The position numbers and the translations under genes were made by a program. The notes under the pieces are model-generated. The model saw only the letters and a list, made by a program, of their open reading frames with translations. It had not been told where the DNA came from and ran no database searches. Positions 42,690 to 51,103 of a stretch of 64,000 nt of DNA are shown piece by piece (the first letter of the stretch is position 1; every line of letters begins with the position of its first letter). This DNA is from CAWKOH01 sp963851245. Its GTDB lineage: Bacteria > Actinomycetota > Acidimicrobiia > Acidimicrobiales > Palsa-688. The stretch spans positions 151,534-215,533 of the forward strand of contig CAWKOH010000016.1 in NCBI GenBank assembly GCA_963851245.1, in the 5' to 3' direction.

Positions 42690-43891
42690 GCGACCCGGCG
42701 ATCCCCGCCGTGCGAAGGCTCCGATCCTCCGACCTGGCACTCCTAGCCACTGTCGGGCTACGCACCCGTAAGCTCCGAGCCGCCCTGTCCGCGCTCGGCA
42801 TCGCCATCGGAGTGGCGGCCATCGTGGCCGTACTTGGATTGTCCGCCTCCGCCTCCGCCGGCTTGCAGGACGAGATCTCCGCCCTCGGCACCAACCTCCT
42901 CATCGTCCAAAACGGTCAGACACTCGCCGGGCAACCAGTCGAGCTTCCCCGAGCCGCCCCGGCCATGATCGGGCGCATCGCCGCGGTCACCCGGGTCCAG
43001 CAGACCGGCTCGATCAACGCCAACGTCTACCGCAGTCCGCTCATCCCCACCATCGACACCAGCGCCCTCTCCCTCAACGCCGCCAGCCTCGACCTACCCC
43101 ACACCGTGGGCACCAGCATTGCCCAAGGCAGCTACCTCAACTCAGCCACCGCCCACGAACCGGTCTGTGTGCTCGGCGCCGCCGCCGCCCAACGCCTCGG
43201 CATCGACCGCGTCTTCAGCGGTGAACGGATCTGGGCAGACAACTCGTGGCTCTACGTAGCTGGAATCCTCAAGCCCGCCAGGCTCGCGCCCGACATCGAC
43301 TCCTCGGTTCTCGTCGGCTTTCCCGCCGCTCAGCGCTACCTCGGCTTCGACGGCCACCCTTCCACCATCTACGTTCGCTCCCAAACCGACCAGGTCAACG
43401 CCGTCGACAACCTCCTCGGCCCCACCACCAATCCGGAGAACCCCAGCGAGGTCAACGTCTCCCGTCCCTCGGCCGCCCTAGTCGCCCAACTCGCAGCCAA
43501 AGGCGCCTTCAACAACCTCTTCCTCGGGCTCGGCGCCGTGGCTCTTCTAGTCGGAGCGGTTGGCGTGGCCAACATCATGATCATCTCCGTTCTGGAACGA
43601 CGCTCCGAGATCGGGTTACGGCGCGCTCTGGGCGCCACCAAAAGCCACATCGGGGTCCAGTTCTTTTCCGAAGCCGTTCTCTTGGCGCTCCTAGGCGGGG
43701 CCATCGGCGACGGCGCCGGCGTTCTGTCCACCGTCATCTACGCCCATAGCAAACATGAACTGGTCGTCGTGCCTGTCCTCGCCTGGGCCGGCGGCATCTG
43801 GGCCGCCCTCCTCATCGGTGCCATCGCCGGACTCTGGCCCGCCCTCCGCGCCGCCCGCATGTCACCCACCCAAGCGCTGTGGAGCGTGTGA
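42686..43891 (+). CDS. MacB-like ABC transporter permease (FtsX domain)
   Basis: 401 residues. Helix 1 (LRAALSALGIAIGVAAIVAVLGL), a ~220-residue extracytoplasmic MacB_PCD domain, then three C-terminal helices of the FtsX domain with the coupling stretch ERRSEIGLRRALGATKSHI. It probably exports an antimicrobial or peptide, or moves lipoprotein-linked substrate, with the adaptor and lipoprotein. The GTG start overlaps the ATPase stop (GTGA). Confidence 0.92.
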   Translation: MSDPAIPAVRRLRSSDLALLATVGLRTRKLRAALSALGIAIGVAAIVAVLGLSASASAGLQDEISALGTNLLIVQNGQTLAGQPVELPRAAPAMIGRIAAVTRVQQTGSINANVYRSPLIPTIDTSALSLNAASLDLPHTVGTSIAQGSYLNSATAHEPVCVLGAAAAQRLGIDRVFSGERIWADNSWLYVAGILKPARLAPDIDSSVLVGFPAAQRYLGFDGHPSTIYVRSQTDQVNAVDNLLGPTTNPENPSEVNVSRPSAALVAQLAAKGAFNNLFLGLGAVALLVGAVGVANIMIISVLERRSEIGLRRALGATKSHIGVQFFSEAVLLALLGGAIGDGAGVLSTVIYAHSKHELVVVPVLAWAGGIWAALLIGAIAGLWPALRAARMSPTQALWSV

Positions 43892-44498
43892 AGTCCGTGA
43901 GGCGCGAAACGCACGGTAGCTCTGGTCTGCCTCTACCTTTGTGCTCACTCACTGTCCATCCCATCGACGGAGTTGGCCCGCGAGCTGAGCGCCGATCGAC
44001 GGGACCGGCAAGTAAGTCAACCTCGCTCACGGTCCGAACTCCGAAGGGGCGGACAGAATGTTTGCCTGGAATGTCCCCTAACTACGCCATGCGCAGGTGC
44101 CGCCATAGACCGGCGTCTGATCCGACTCTGCCCTGTGGTGGACTCCTCACCGCATCAGCCGAAGCCTGTAGCCGAAACCCGTCGCCAGAGCCTCTGAAGG
44201 TGCCCCAGAAGGTGAGCGCCCAACGTCCCATAAGAACCGGGCCGACGACGCCCCTACCGCCGGCGGCCGGACTCGGCGCGCCTGTCAGGGAACGTCTCCT
44301 GGATCCCTCCCCGCGATTGGCCGCAGTCGAACGGAAGCGTCTCATATCGTTCACTTCCGCCGTCCCCAATCGCGTTTACATATGCGCACAGATCGGTTCA
44401 GTCGGACGTTGGGTTATCTCCGGCTAGCCGGCACTACGCGACGGGCAGACTTTCGGACAAGCTGGTTTGCGCGCGGAAGATGAGCAAGGATCGCGCTT
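43892..44498. other. 607-base gap
   Basis: Only low-quality overlapping open frames. No promoter, terminator or repeat that I can support. Lies between the exporter operon and the methyltransferase. Confidence 0.4.
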
Positions 44499-45329
44499 GT
44501 GACGAACGAGTCGGCTTCGATGGGCAACGAGGTGACCGAGACAGGCGTATTTGAGACGATCCTCGATGGCTACGACGCTGTCTACGATGCGTTGTCGTCG
44601 AGCGAGGTGTTCGGCCAGATATGGCGAGAGAAGGCGTATGGCGACGAGTTTCCCGACGAGTTCGCTCACATCGGGTTCCTCACGCCGGTCGAAGGTCAAA
44701 GGCTGTTGGAGTTCCTGCGCTTGGATGGCGGGACGCTGGTCGATGTGGCCTGCGGAACGGGTGGGCCGGGGCTGTGGTTCGCTCAGCAGACCGGCGCAAC
44801 GCTCATCGGCGTGGACCCTTCCGCATCCGGTGTGGCAGCGGCAACGCGCCGGGCGGAACGAGTGGGGACGGTACCGGCGCGCTTCGTTGAAGGGACGTTC
44901 GAGCAGACGGGATTGGCTGACAGTTCGGCCGACGCAATCACGATCATCGAGGCGTTCCAGTACGCGCCAAACAAGCGGGCCGCGTTCAGCGAGTTCTCTC
45001 GGGTGCTGCGGCCAGGTGCGCGGGCAGGGATCGTGTGTTTTGAGGTCGACCCGACCAAGGCCGCGGGGTTGCCGGTGCTCGGCGTCGACCCCATCGCGGA
45101 CTACACAGCGCTCATCGACCGCGCCGGTCTGACCGTCGTCGCCTATGAGGAGACGCCCGGCTGGGAGGAGCGCGTGTACGGCACGTTCAGCGCCCTTGTT
45201 GAGGCTGCCGACGCCATCACCGCCGACATCGGAGAGCGTGCGGCGGCTGGTGTGCTCGCAGAGGCGACGGTTACGGTGCAGATGAAGCCCTACCCACGGC
45301 GTGTGCTGATAGTTGTCGAGCGCTCGTAG
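44499..45329 (+). CDS. SAM-dependent methyltransferase (class I)
   Basis: 276 residues. Motif I VDVACGTGGPGLWFA, motif II IGVDPSASG, then ADAITIIEAFQYAPNKRAAFSEFSRVLRPGARAG and a C-terminal substrate lid. Small-molecule methyltransferase; the N terminus (GYDAVYDALSSSEVFGQIWREKAYGDEFP) resembles the UbiE/SmtA-like group. GTG 44499 with AAGGA nine bases upstream. Stand-alone gene between the two transposase modules, possibly cargo. Confidence 0.88.
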   Translation: MTNESASMGNEVTETGVFETILDGYDAVYDALSSSEVFGQIWREKAYGDEFPDEFAHIGFLTPVEGQRLLEFLRLDGGTLVDVACGTGGPGLWFAQQTGATLIGVDPSASGVAAATRRAERVGTVPARFVEGTFEQTGLADSSADAITIIEAFQYAPNKRAAFSEFSRVLRPGARAGIVCFEVDPTKAAGLPVLGVDPIADYTALIDRAGLTVVAYEETPGWEERVYGTFSALVEAADAITADIGERAAAGVLAEATVTVQMKPYPRRVLIVVERS

Positions 45330-45540
45330 CTCCACATCCTGACCCCTCTCAACCCGTCCTGCACGTGCCGTTATCTCGTGGTCCGCGCCGTCGGACTTGA
45401 CTTTGCGAACCGCCCCATAATCGCGGACCGTTCCTGCGAGCAGAACCGCCACCTACCGCCGGTTATACGGGTGATCCACCTGCTGAGCTGGCCGCTCGGG
45501 GAAAATCTTTCCGGGCGGAGTTCGGACAGGGAGGATCTCA

Positions 45541-46581
45541 GTGGTCTGGTCTCCGCAGGTTCGGCGCCTTCCCCGTGGGGATGGTGGCGAGTGTTTCGTT
45601 GTTGGTCATTGGCTGGTGGACGAGTTTCTGGAGTTCGCCGCCAGCCGGGGGCGCCCGAACACGGTGCGGGCGTACGCGCACGATCTGAAGACGTTCTTCG
45701 CCGTGGTGGGCAAGGACCCGTTGGAGGTCCGGCCGGCGGATGTGATGGCGTTCGTCACGGCGCAGCGCCGGCCGCGGCCGGGGGCGGAGAAGGTGGTGCG
45801 TATCACCGATGGCGGTTCGGGGTTGTCCACGGCGACTGTCCGTCGACGTCTGGCCGCGGTGTCGGCGTTGTATGGGTATCTGATCATCCGCGGTGATGTG
45901 GGGGTGGAGACGAACCCGGTTCCTCGGGGTCTGCCGACCCGGGCTTCTCGGCGCGAGGTGCGGGGCAAGCCGCTGTTGCGGCCGGTGCGCCGGCTGCCGC
46001 GCATCTTGAACCCGGAGGAGGTGGCGGTCCTGTTGGGGGCGTTGCGCACGGACCGGGATCGGGCCATGGTTCAGGCGATGGTGTTGGGCGGGCTGCGCCG
46101 CTGCGAGGTGCTCGGTCTGCGACTCTGCGATCTGCGTCTGGGTGAGTGGAGGGTGTTTATTGCCGAGGGCAAGGGCGGCCATCAGCGGCTGGTGCCGGTC
46201 TCGCCCAGCTTCTTCGCCACTGTCGCCGCGTACATGAACACCGAACGGCCGGCGAACGCGCCGACGGATCGGCTGTTCGTGGTGTTGAAGGGACCGCGCC
46301 GGGGACAGCCGCTTTCGATCGACGGGCTGGACGAGATCATCTCCGCGGCCCGGGCTCGGGCGGGCCTGGCCGCCGGAACCTGCCATGAGCTGCGTCACAC
46401 CTGTCTGACTCGGCTGCGGGAGGCGGGCATGTCGATCGAGGCTCTCCAGGCTCAGGCCGGGCACCGTTCGATCGCGTCCACGCACCTGTATTTGCATTTG
46501 GGAGCGGACTGGCTGGCCGAGGAGTATCGGCGGGCGGCCGAGGTGATGGAAGCCCAAGCGGCTGTGGGGACGCCCCGGTGA
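45541..46581 (+). CDS. Tyrosine recombinase, Tn554 TnpA-like (second module)
   Basis: 346 residues. N-terminal SAM-like domain (FLEFAASRGRPNTVRAYAHDLKTFFAVVG). Catalytic region GGLRRCEVLGLRLCDL (Arg), HELRHTCLTRLREAG, AGHRSIASTHLYLHLG (Tyr). GTG 45541 with GGAGG upstream. Overlaps the next gene by GTGA. Distinct in sequence from the TnpA at 34445, so a second, unrelated insertion of the same class. Confidence 0.88.
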   Translation: MVWSPQVRRLPRGDGGECFVVGHWLVDEFLEFAASRGRPNTVRAYAHDLKTFFAVVGKDPLEVRPADVMAFVTAQRRPRPGAEKVVRITDGGSGLSTATVRRRLAAVSALYGYLIIRGDVGVETNPVPRGLPTRASRREVRGKPLLRPVRRLPRILNPEEVAVLLGALRTDRDRAMVQAMVLGGLRRCEVLGLRLCDLRLGEWRVFIAEGKGGHQRLVPVSPSFFATVAAYMNTERPANAPTDRLFVVLKGPRRGQPLSIDGLDEIISAARARAGLAAGTCHELRHTCLTRLREAGMSIEALQAQAGHRSIASTHLYLHLGADWLAEEYRRAAEVMEAQAAVGTPR

Positions 46582-47103
46582 GCGCCGCCGTCGCAGTCAG
46601 CTCGGACCCGGGTTTCGAGCTGCCGGCCGGCTGGGAGCAAGTGATCTCCCAAGCGCCGAGGATGGCAGCAACGATGAGCGTGTATCTGGGGTGGCTGTCG
46701 GGACGGCGGGCGCCGCGCAGCGTTGAGGCAGCCGAGGTGTGCCTGCGCCAGTTCGCTATCTATGTGACCGGCACGGACTCCTCGTGCCGGTCCACGGCCA
46801 ACATCACTTCCGAGTATGTGGCCGGCTGGGAAGCGGCACTGTTGGCCCGCTCCGCTGCCGATGGTGAGCGCACCGTTTCAGCCAAGACTGTCGAGTACAA
46901 GCGGGATACTGTTCGGCGATTCTTCGAGCAGATCCGGGCGTGGGGTGATCCTGACTGCCCGACCCAAATGCCGGTGGAGAGGCGACAGCGGCCGCCGAGA
47001 CCACCACGACCGAAGAAGCCGAGAGCCGTCCGCCCTCGAATACCGCGGCCGCCCAGGCCACCCAAGCCGGCCAAACCTCGCCCGCCCAGCCGGGCGTTCC
47101 CCA
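46578..47103 (+). CDS. Recombinase core-binding domain followed by a Pro/Arg/Lys-rich linker (N-terminal half of a duplicated TnpB-like gene)
   Basis: Coupled to the preceding gene by GTGA. Residues 1-125 are a core-binding domain (GWEQVISQAPRMAATMSVYLGWL ... VEYKRDTVRRFFEQIRAWGD). Then about 45 residues of Pro/Arg/Lys repeats (RPPRPPRPKKPRAVRPRIPR) run without a stop into a second, similar core-binding domain (ELTWEQIASH...APQMAATMCAYLEQL). So either one protein with two such domains or a truncated copy fused to a full one. The frame shift near 47130 hides which. Confidence 0.6.
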
Positions 47104-48294
47104 TGGAGCTCACCTGGGAACAGATCGCATCCCACGGCGCCGCAGATGGCGGCCACCATGTGTGCCTACCTGGAGCAGTTGACGGTGTCGCACCGGCCTT
47201 CCAGCGTGATCGCCGCCGGGTTGGCGTTACGACACCTGGCGGGCCATCTCATCTCGATCGACCCGCCGTGCATGACCGTCGCCGAGGTGGAGCGCAGCCA
47301 CATACAGTCCTTCAAGCTCGCTCTGGCCGCCAGGCGTGGACGTAAAGGGGCGCTGTCTAACCAGACCGTCCGCCACAACCTGTCGCATCTGCGGTCGTTC
47401 TTCGAGCGGATCATCGAATGGGACTGGGACGACGCACCCAAACGAGTCCCGATCTTCGCCGGCGACGTCCCCAAAGCCGACGACCCGCTCCCCAGGTTCT
47501 TGGACGACCCTACCGCGGCGAAGTTCATGGCCACCCTCGCCGCCGACCCCGACCGGCGCCGGCGGCTGATGGTCGAACTGTTGGCCCGCACCGGCATGCG
47601 CGCCAGTGAGCTGGGCGGGATCACAGACGACGCCATGTTCAAAGTCCGAGACACCTGGTGGCTGCGGATCCCTCTCGGCAAACTGCACAACGACCGCAAC
47701 GTCCCCCTCCACCCGCTGCTGGTCGGGTTGATCAACGACTACAAGACCTGGCGAGGGCCCTCCCAAAACGGGTTCCTGCTCGAACGCAACGACGGGAAAC
47801 CCTTCGACCGGCGCACCGTCCACCGTTACGTCGAACGGGTCGCTCGGCGGGCCGGGCTGCAAGGAATTCACCCGCACCGGCTTCGTCACACGCTGGCCAC
47901 CCAGTGCCTCAACCGGGGCATGAGCCTCGAAGCCATCGCCGCCCTGTTAGGTCACCGCTCACCAAAAATGACGCTCGTGTACGCCCGCATCTCCGACGAG
48001 AACGTGGCCGATCAGTACTTCAAAGCCACCCGAGCCGTCGAAGCCGACACCATCGCATCACAGGCCACCGACGGCAACATCCCTCGACGGCTCTTGGCCA
48101 ACGGGCACTGCACCCGACCTGTTGAGCTGGACTGCCGCTTCCAGACCATCTGCGAGGGTTGCGGGTTCTACGAGCCCAGCATCGAGTTCATCGACATCCT
48201 GCGCCGCCAACGCGACGACGCCACCGCGCATGCCGACCGTGCCCGGGCCGGGCTCTACGACCAGCTGGTTGCGGTCATCGACGCCACCGCCTAA
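47103..48294 (+). CDS. Tyrosine recombinase, TnpB-like (second module; frameshift near its start)
   Basis: About 395 residues after one shift near 47130. Core-binding domain (MAATMCAYLEQLTVSHRPSSV ... NQTVRHNLSHLRSFFERI), catalytic Arg in TGMRASELGGI, HPHRLRHTLATQCLNRG, GHRSPKMTLVYARISD (Tyr). Then a Cys-rich tail like TnpB (LANGHCTRPVELDCRFQTICEGCGFY). No tnpC follows, unlike the first module. Confidence 0.82.
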
Positions 48295-48330
48295 CAGCCC
48301 ACATCGAGCGGACCGCTACCGCGCCTGGGG

Positions 48331-48585
48331 TCATGAGCCCTGGGCGCGGCGGTCCACCCCGGCCAGGGGTGGCTCATACCAACACTCGCCGGTCACGCTG
48401 GAGTGGCGAAGCCAGCGATACCGCTTGTGCGCGGCCTGGGCGGTCACCCCCAGCGCCTCGCCGATCTCCGCCCAGGTCGCACCCCGCTCCATCGCCGCGG
48501 CCACCGCCCGCTCCCGCACGGCCTCCATCTCAGCCAGGCGACCGGTCAACGCCTCGATCTTCTCCAACGGGGAACGCCGCACCAC
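48331..48585 (-). CDS. Small helix-turn-helix regulator (84 aa)
   Basis: Begins VVRRSPLEKIEALTGRLAEMEAVRERAVAAAM (helix), then the HTH RGATWAEIGEALGVTAQAAHKRYRWL, like sigma region 4 / actinobacterial DNA-binding proteins. GTG 48585 is taken as start; a longer TTG start at 48621 would overlap the palindromes. Divergent from the nuclease gene with two palindromic sites between them, so it probably represses both. Confidence 0.72.
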   Translation of the reverse strand: MVRRSPLEKIEALTGRLAEMEAVRERAVAAAMERGATWAEIGEALGVTAQAAHKRYRWLRHSSVTGECWYEPPLAGVDRRAQGS

Positions 48586-48590
48586 GCCTA

Positions 48591-48631
48591 TCAACCTAGG
48601 TTGATCCGGCCAGTGGTTCAACTATGGTTGA
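48591..48631. promoter_or_regulatory. Two palindromic operators (TCAACCTAGGTTGA and TCAACTATGGTTGA)
   Basis: Perfect 14-bp palindrome at 48591-48604 and a near-perfect one at 48618-48631, 27 bp centre to centre, between the divergent HTH and ERCC4 genes. The second ends nine bases before the nuclease GTG. Confidence 0.7.
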
Positions 48632-48639
48632 TCAGGCCT

Positions 48640-49623
48640 GTGAACGAACTGCTCATCGCCACCAACCCCGACCCCGACTCCACCCTCGCCTACCTGCTTC
48701 GGGTGCCACTGGGCGAGGGCATCGTGCTGCGCACCGCCGGGACCTGGCCGCGCACCAAGGCCCTCTACTGCTACCCGGTCCCCGCCGACGAGTGGCCAGA
48801 CGACCCCGACATCGTGGAGCGGGTGCCGCTGCAATCGTGCACCCGGCGAGGAGCGGCCATCGACATCATCGCCGCCCGGTTCCGGGAGAACCGCTCCCAG
48901 CTGGTCTTCACCACCGCCCGGGGCCGTGAGGCCGTGTTCTGGCAGTCCCCCCGCACCCGCAAACAGGCCCGGCCCCAAGTCAACTTGCCGACCGCCCGGG
49001 CTGCGGGCATCGCCCAGCTCGAGATCGTCGTCGACGCCCACGAACGCTACGCCTACCACTTCGTCGGCCAGCAAGTGCGCACTACCAGCCGGGGCCTGCC
49101 CTGCGGCGACTACGGCATCATCGTCGACGGGGCCCTCGTCGCCGCGGTGGAACGCAAATCCATGCCCGACCTGATCGCAAGCCTGACCAGCGGCCGACTC
49201 CGCTACGCCCTCGGCCAGCTCGCCGCCCTACCCCGAGCCGCGGTCGTCGTCGAAGACCGCTACTCACAGATCTACAAACAGGACCGAGTCCGGCCAGCGC
49301 TCGTCGCCGACGGGCTCGCCGAATGCCAAGTCCGCTGGCCCAACGTCGCCATCATCTTCTGCGAGACCCGCGGCCTGGCCGAAGAATGGACCTACCGCTA
49401 CCTGGCCGCCGCCCACGACTGGGCAACCACAGAGCCGGCCGCCATCGAACGAATCGGCCAGCAGCCAACCCTACGGCCGATCACCGAAGTCAAGACCGGT
49501 CCCTCACCGGCTGAGATCCGCGACTGGGCACGCCGCAACGGCATCGACGTCCCCGACCGCGGTCGAATCCCCGCATCGATCCGCCAGGCATGGGAGCGTT
49601 CCACGAGCCCACGTGACCGCTGA
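48640..49623 (+). CDS. ERCC4-domain nuclease with C-terminal Lsr2-like DNA-binding domain
   Basis: 327 residues. Residues 1-125 are an unassigned N-terminal domain. An ERCC4/XPF nuclease fold follows, with GDYGIIVDG (near 156) and AAVERKSMPDLIASL (near 172), the GD-x-ERK-x3-D metal site. The last ~40 residues (SPAEIRDWARRNGIDVPDRGRIPASI) copy the Lsr2 DNA-binding domain with its RGR minor-groove hook. Predicted structure- or AT-rich-DNA-targeted endonuclease. Regulated from the two palindromes. A GTG start at 48640 fits because the frame upstream overlaps the HTH gene. Confidence 0.85.
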   Translation: MNELLIATNPDPDSTLAYLLRVPLGEGIVLRTAGTWPRTKALYCYPVPADEWPDDPDIVERVPLQSCTRRGAAIDIIAARFRENRSQLVFTTARGREAVFWQSPRTRKQARPQVNLPTARAAGIAQLEIVVDAHERYAYHFVGQQVRTTSRGLPCGDYGIIVDGALVAAVERKSMPDLIASLTSGRLRYALGQLAALPRAAVVVEDRYSQIYKQDRVRPALVADGLAECQVRWPNVAIIFCETRGLAEEWTYRYLAAAHDWATTEPAAIERIGQQPTLRPITEVKTGPSPAEIRDWARRNGIDVPDRGRIPASIRQAWERSTSPRDR

Positions 49624-49724
49624 CGTCCACACCTGAAATCTGCTTGGATAGCTACCGTCAGCCCCGGAAGATCACCCGTGTAACAGCGGGACCGTGACAC
49701 TCGCGTCTAGCGAGGTGATCCGTC

Positions 49725-50207
49725 TCAGTCGGGCACGAGGCTGGCAACGAGCTCGACTTCGAACCCGTCGTCGTTCTCCAGATACGCCGCGTAGTGGTTC
49801 GGGCCGCCTGCGCGCGGATGCTGATCCCCGAACATGAGATGCCAGCCGTGGACCGCTGCCTCGGCGACAAGTTGGTCGAGATCGGACGGTCTGCCGGCAT
49901 GGAACGCAAGATGGTTCAATCCAGGCCGAAGCCGGTCGTGATCCTCAGCCGTGAGTGCTGGCGACTGTTCGACGACGATGTAGTGGTCCTCACGGCGCCA
50001 GCTCCTGCCTGCAGGCCAGTCCTGGAAGAGTTCGTAGCCGAGAGAACCGAGGAGCCGTCCGAAGCTGTCGACTGCTCGGACGAGGTCAGGGACCCACAGT
50101 TCGAGGTGGTGGATCCCGGTGGGAAGGTCGATGGACACCTGTGAATTCTGCTCATCTAGGCGTCCACTTGGCCGTTCATTCGTCACATGCCCCCTATCGC
50201 CGAACAC
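49725..50207 (-). CDS. VOC (glyoxalase/bleomycin resistance) family protein
   Basis: 160 residues. Two beta-alpha-beta-beta-beta units: GIHHLELWVPDLVRAVDSFGRLL and LNHLAFHAGRPSDLDQLVAEA...HYAAYLENDDGFEVELVAS, with metal-ligand positions His and Glu at the expected ends. Small-molecule lyase, dioxygenase or resistance protein; function not assignable. The first ~25 residues may be over-called; GTG starts near 50186 and 50132 are possible. Confidence 0.82.
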   Translation of the reverse strand: MFGDRGHVTNERPSGRLDEQNSQVSIDLPTGIHHLELWVPDLVRAVDSFGRLLGSLGYELFQDWPAGRSWRREDHYIVVEQSPALTAEDHDRLRPGLNHLAFHAGRPSDLDQLVAEAAVHGWHLMFGDQHPRAGGPNHYAAYLENDDGFEVELVASLVPD

Positions 50208-50381
50208 CCGCGGCCACGACCTCGCCCGGATCGCCGGCTGAAGGTCATTTTCGCTTTCGTCTTTGCCGCGTACCGCCGAGGAGGTAGCCCCACAGGAGTC
50301 TCGTACTGCGTCGGGCGTAGGGGAAATTCCTCCTCCAAGGCGACGACAACGTTACCGCTGGCCGGAAGAATTATTCTCATC

Positions 50382-50829
50382 ATGACAACGCGGTGGTTCC
50401 GCTCGCTGACAAGCAGTCCCGCTGGTGGGACTGTACCTACAGTGGCGACTCTGATGATGCTCGAGGCGGTTTCGTTAGCGGTCGCCTCAGCCCTTCACCT
50501 GGCAGGCATGGTCCACGGGCGGTCTGCATCGTTCGATCCAGACGCAGCCGGCATCGCCGAAGCTGTGATCGGTGCTGTCCTCGCCGCTGGCGCGACCCGT
50601 CTTGTTCACAGGCGGCATTACGGCTCGGAAGACCGCTATCGCCGCAAACGCGTTCGCTCTGATCGGGTTCCTGGTAGGGATCAGCGAAACAGCCAGAGGT
50701 GGCCATGCCCCAGATATCGCCTACCACGCGACTGTTATCCCTCTTCTGATCATGGGAACTGTTCTCCTCATTCGAGCCAAGCGAACATCATCTGAGCGGT
50801 CAGGGGAGACCGCTCGTTCAGCATCTTGA
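50382..50829 (+). CDS. Small membrane protein, four helices (frameshifted near 50605)
   Basis: First frame MTTRWFRSLTSSPAGGTVPTV, VATLMMLEAVSLAVASALHLAGM, AEAVIGAVLAAGATRLVH. After a one-base shift it continues AANAFALIGFLVGISETARGG, ATVIPLLIMGTVLLIRAKR. About 148 residues with four hydrophobic spans and no known motif beyond that pattern. Function unknown. Confidence 0.55.
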
Positions 50830-51103
50830 CGCCACCGCCCGCCGGCGAACGCGTCCCAGTAACGCGTAGGCCACGCGCCCCGGTTTGGGGTCGCACCGAA
50901 GCTTGGGGGGAATGCCAACGTACCGGGCTTCGATTGCACACAGTGGCGAGGATGGCTTGAGAAGCGCCTATCGGGAGACCCTTGATTCCGATTTGGGGGC
51001 ACCTGGGGCCAACGCCAGGAAACGTGGGCGGCTGACGGGAACTTGATGGATGGTCAGGTGTTCGGCGAGATGAGCCTTCATGTCGCAGGGGCGAACCGTC
51101 CCC

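Noticed and set aside
43879..44427. 182-residue plus ORF after the exporter permease
   Set aside because: No ribosome site, no motif, low-complexity composition; treated as a gap.
48591..48631. TCAAC/GTTGA palindromes as further members of the TetR regulon
   Set aside because: The half-sites look alike but the spacing is 4 rather than 6 bases between TCAAC and GTTGA. They belong to a local divergent pair in the mobile region.
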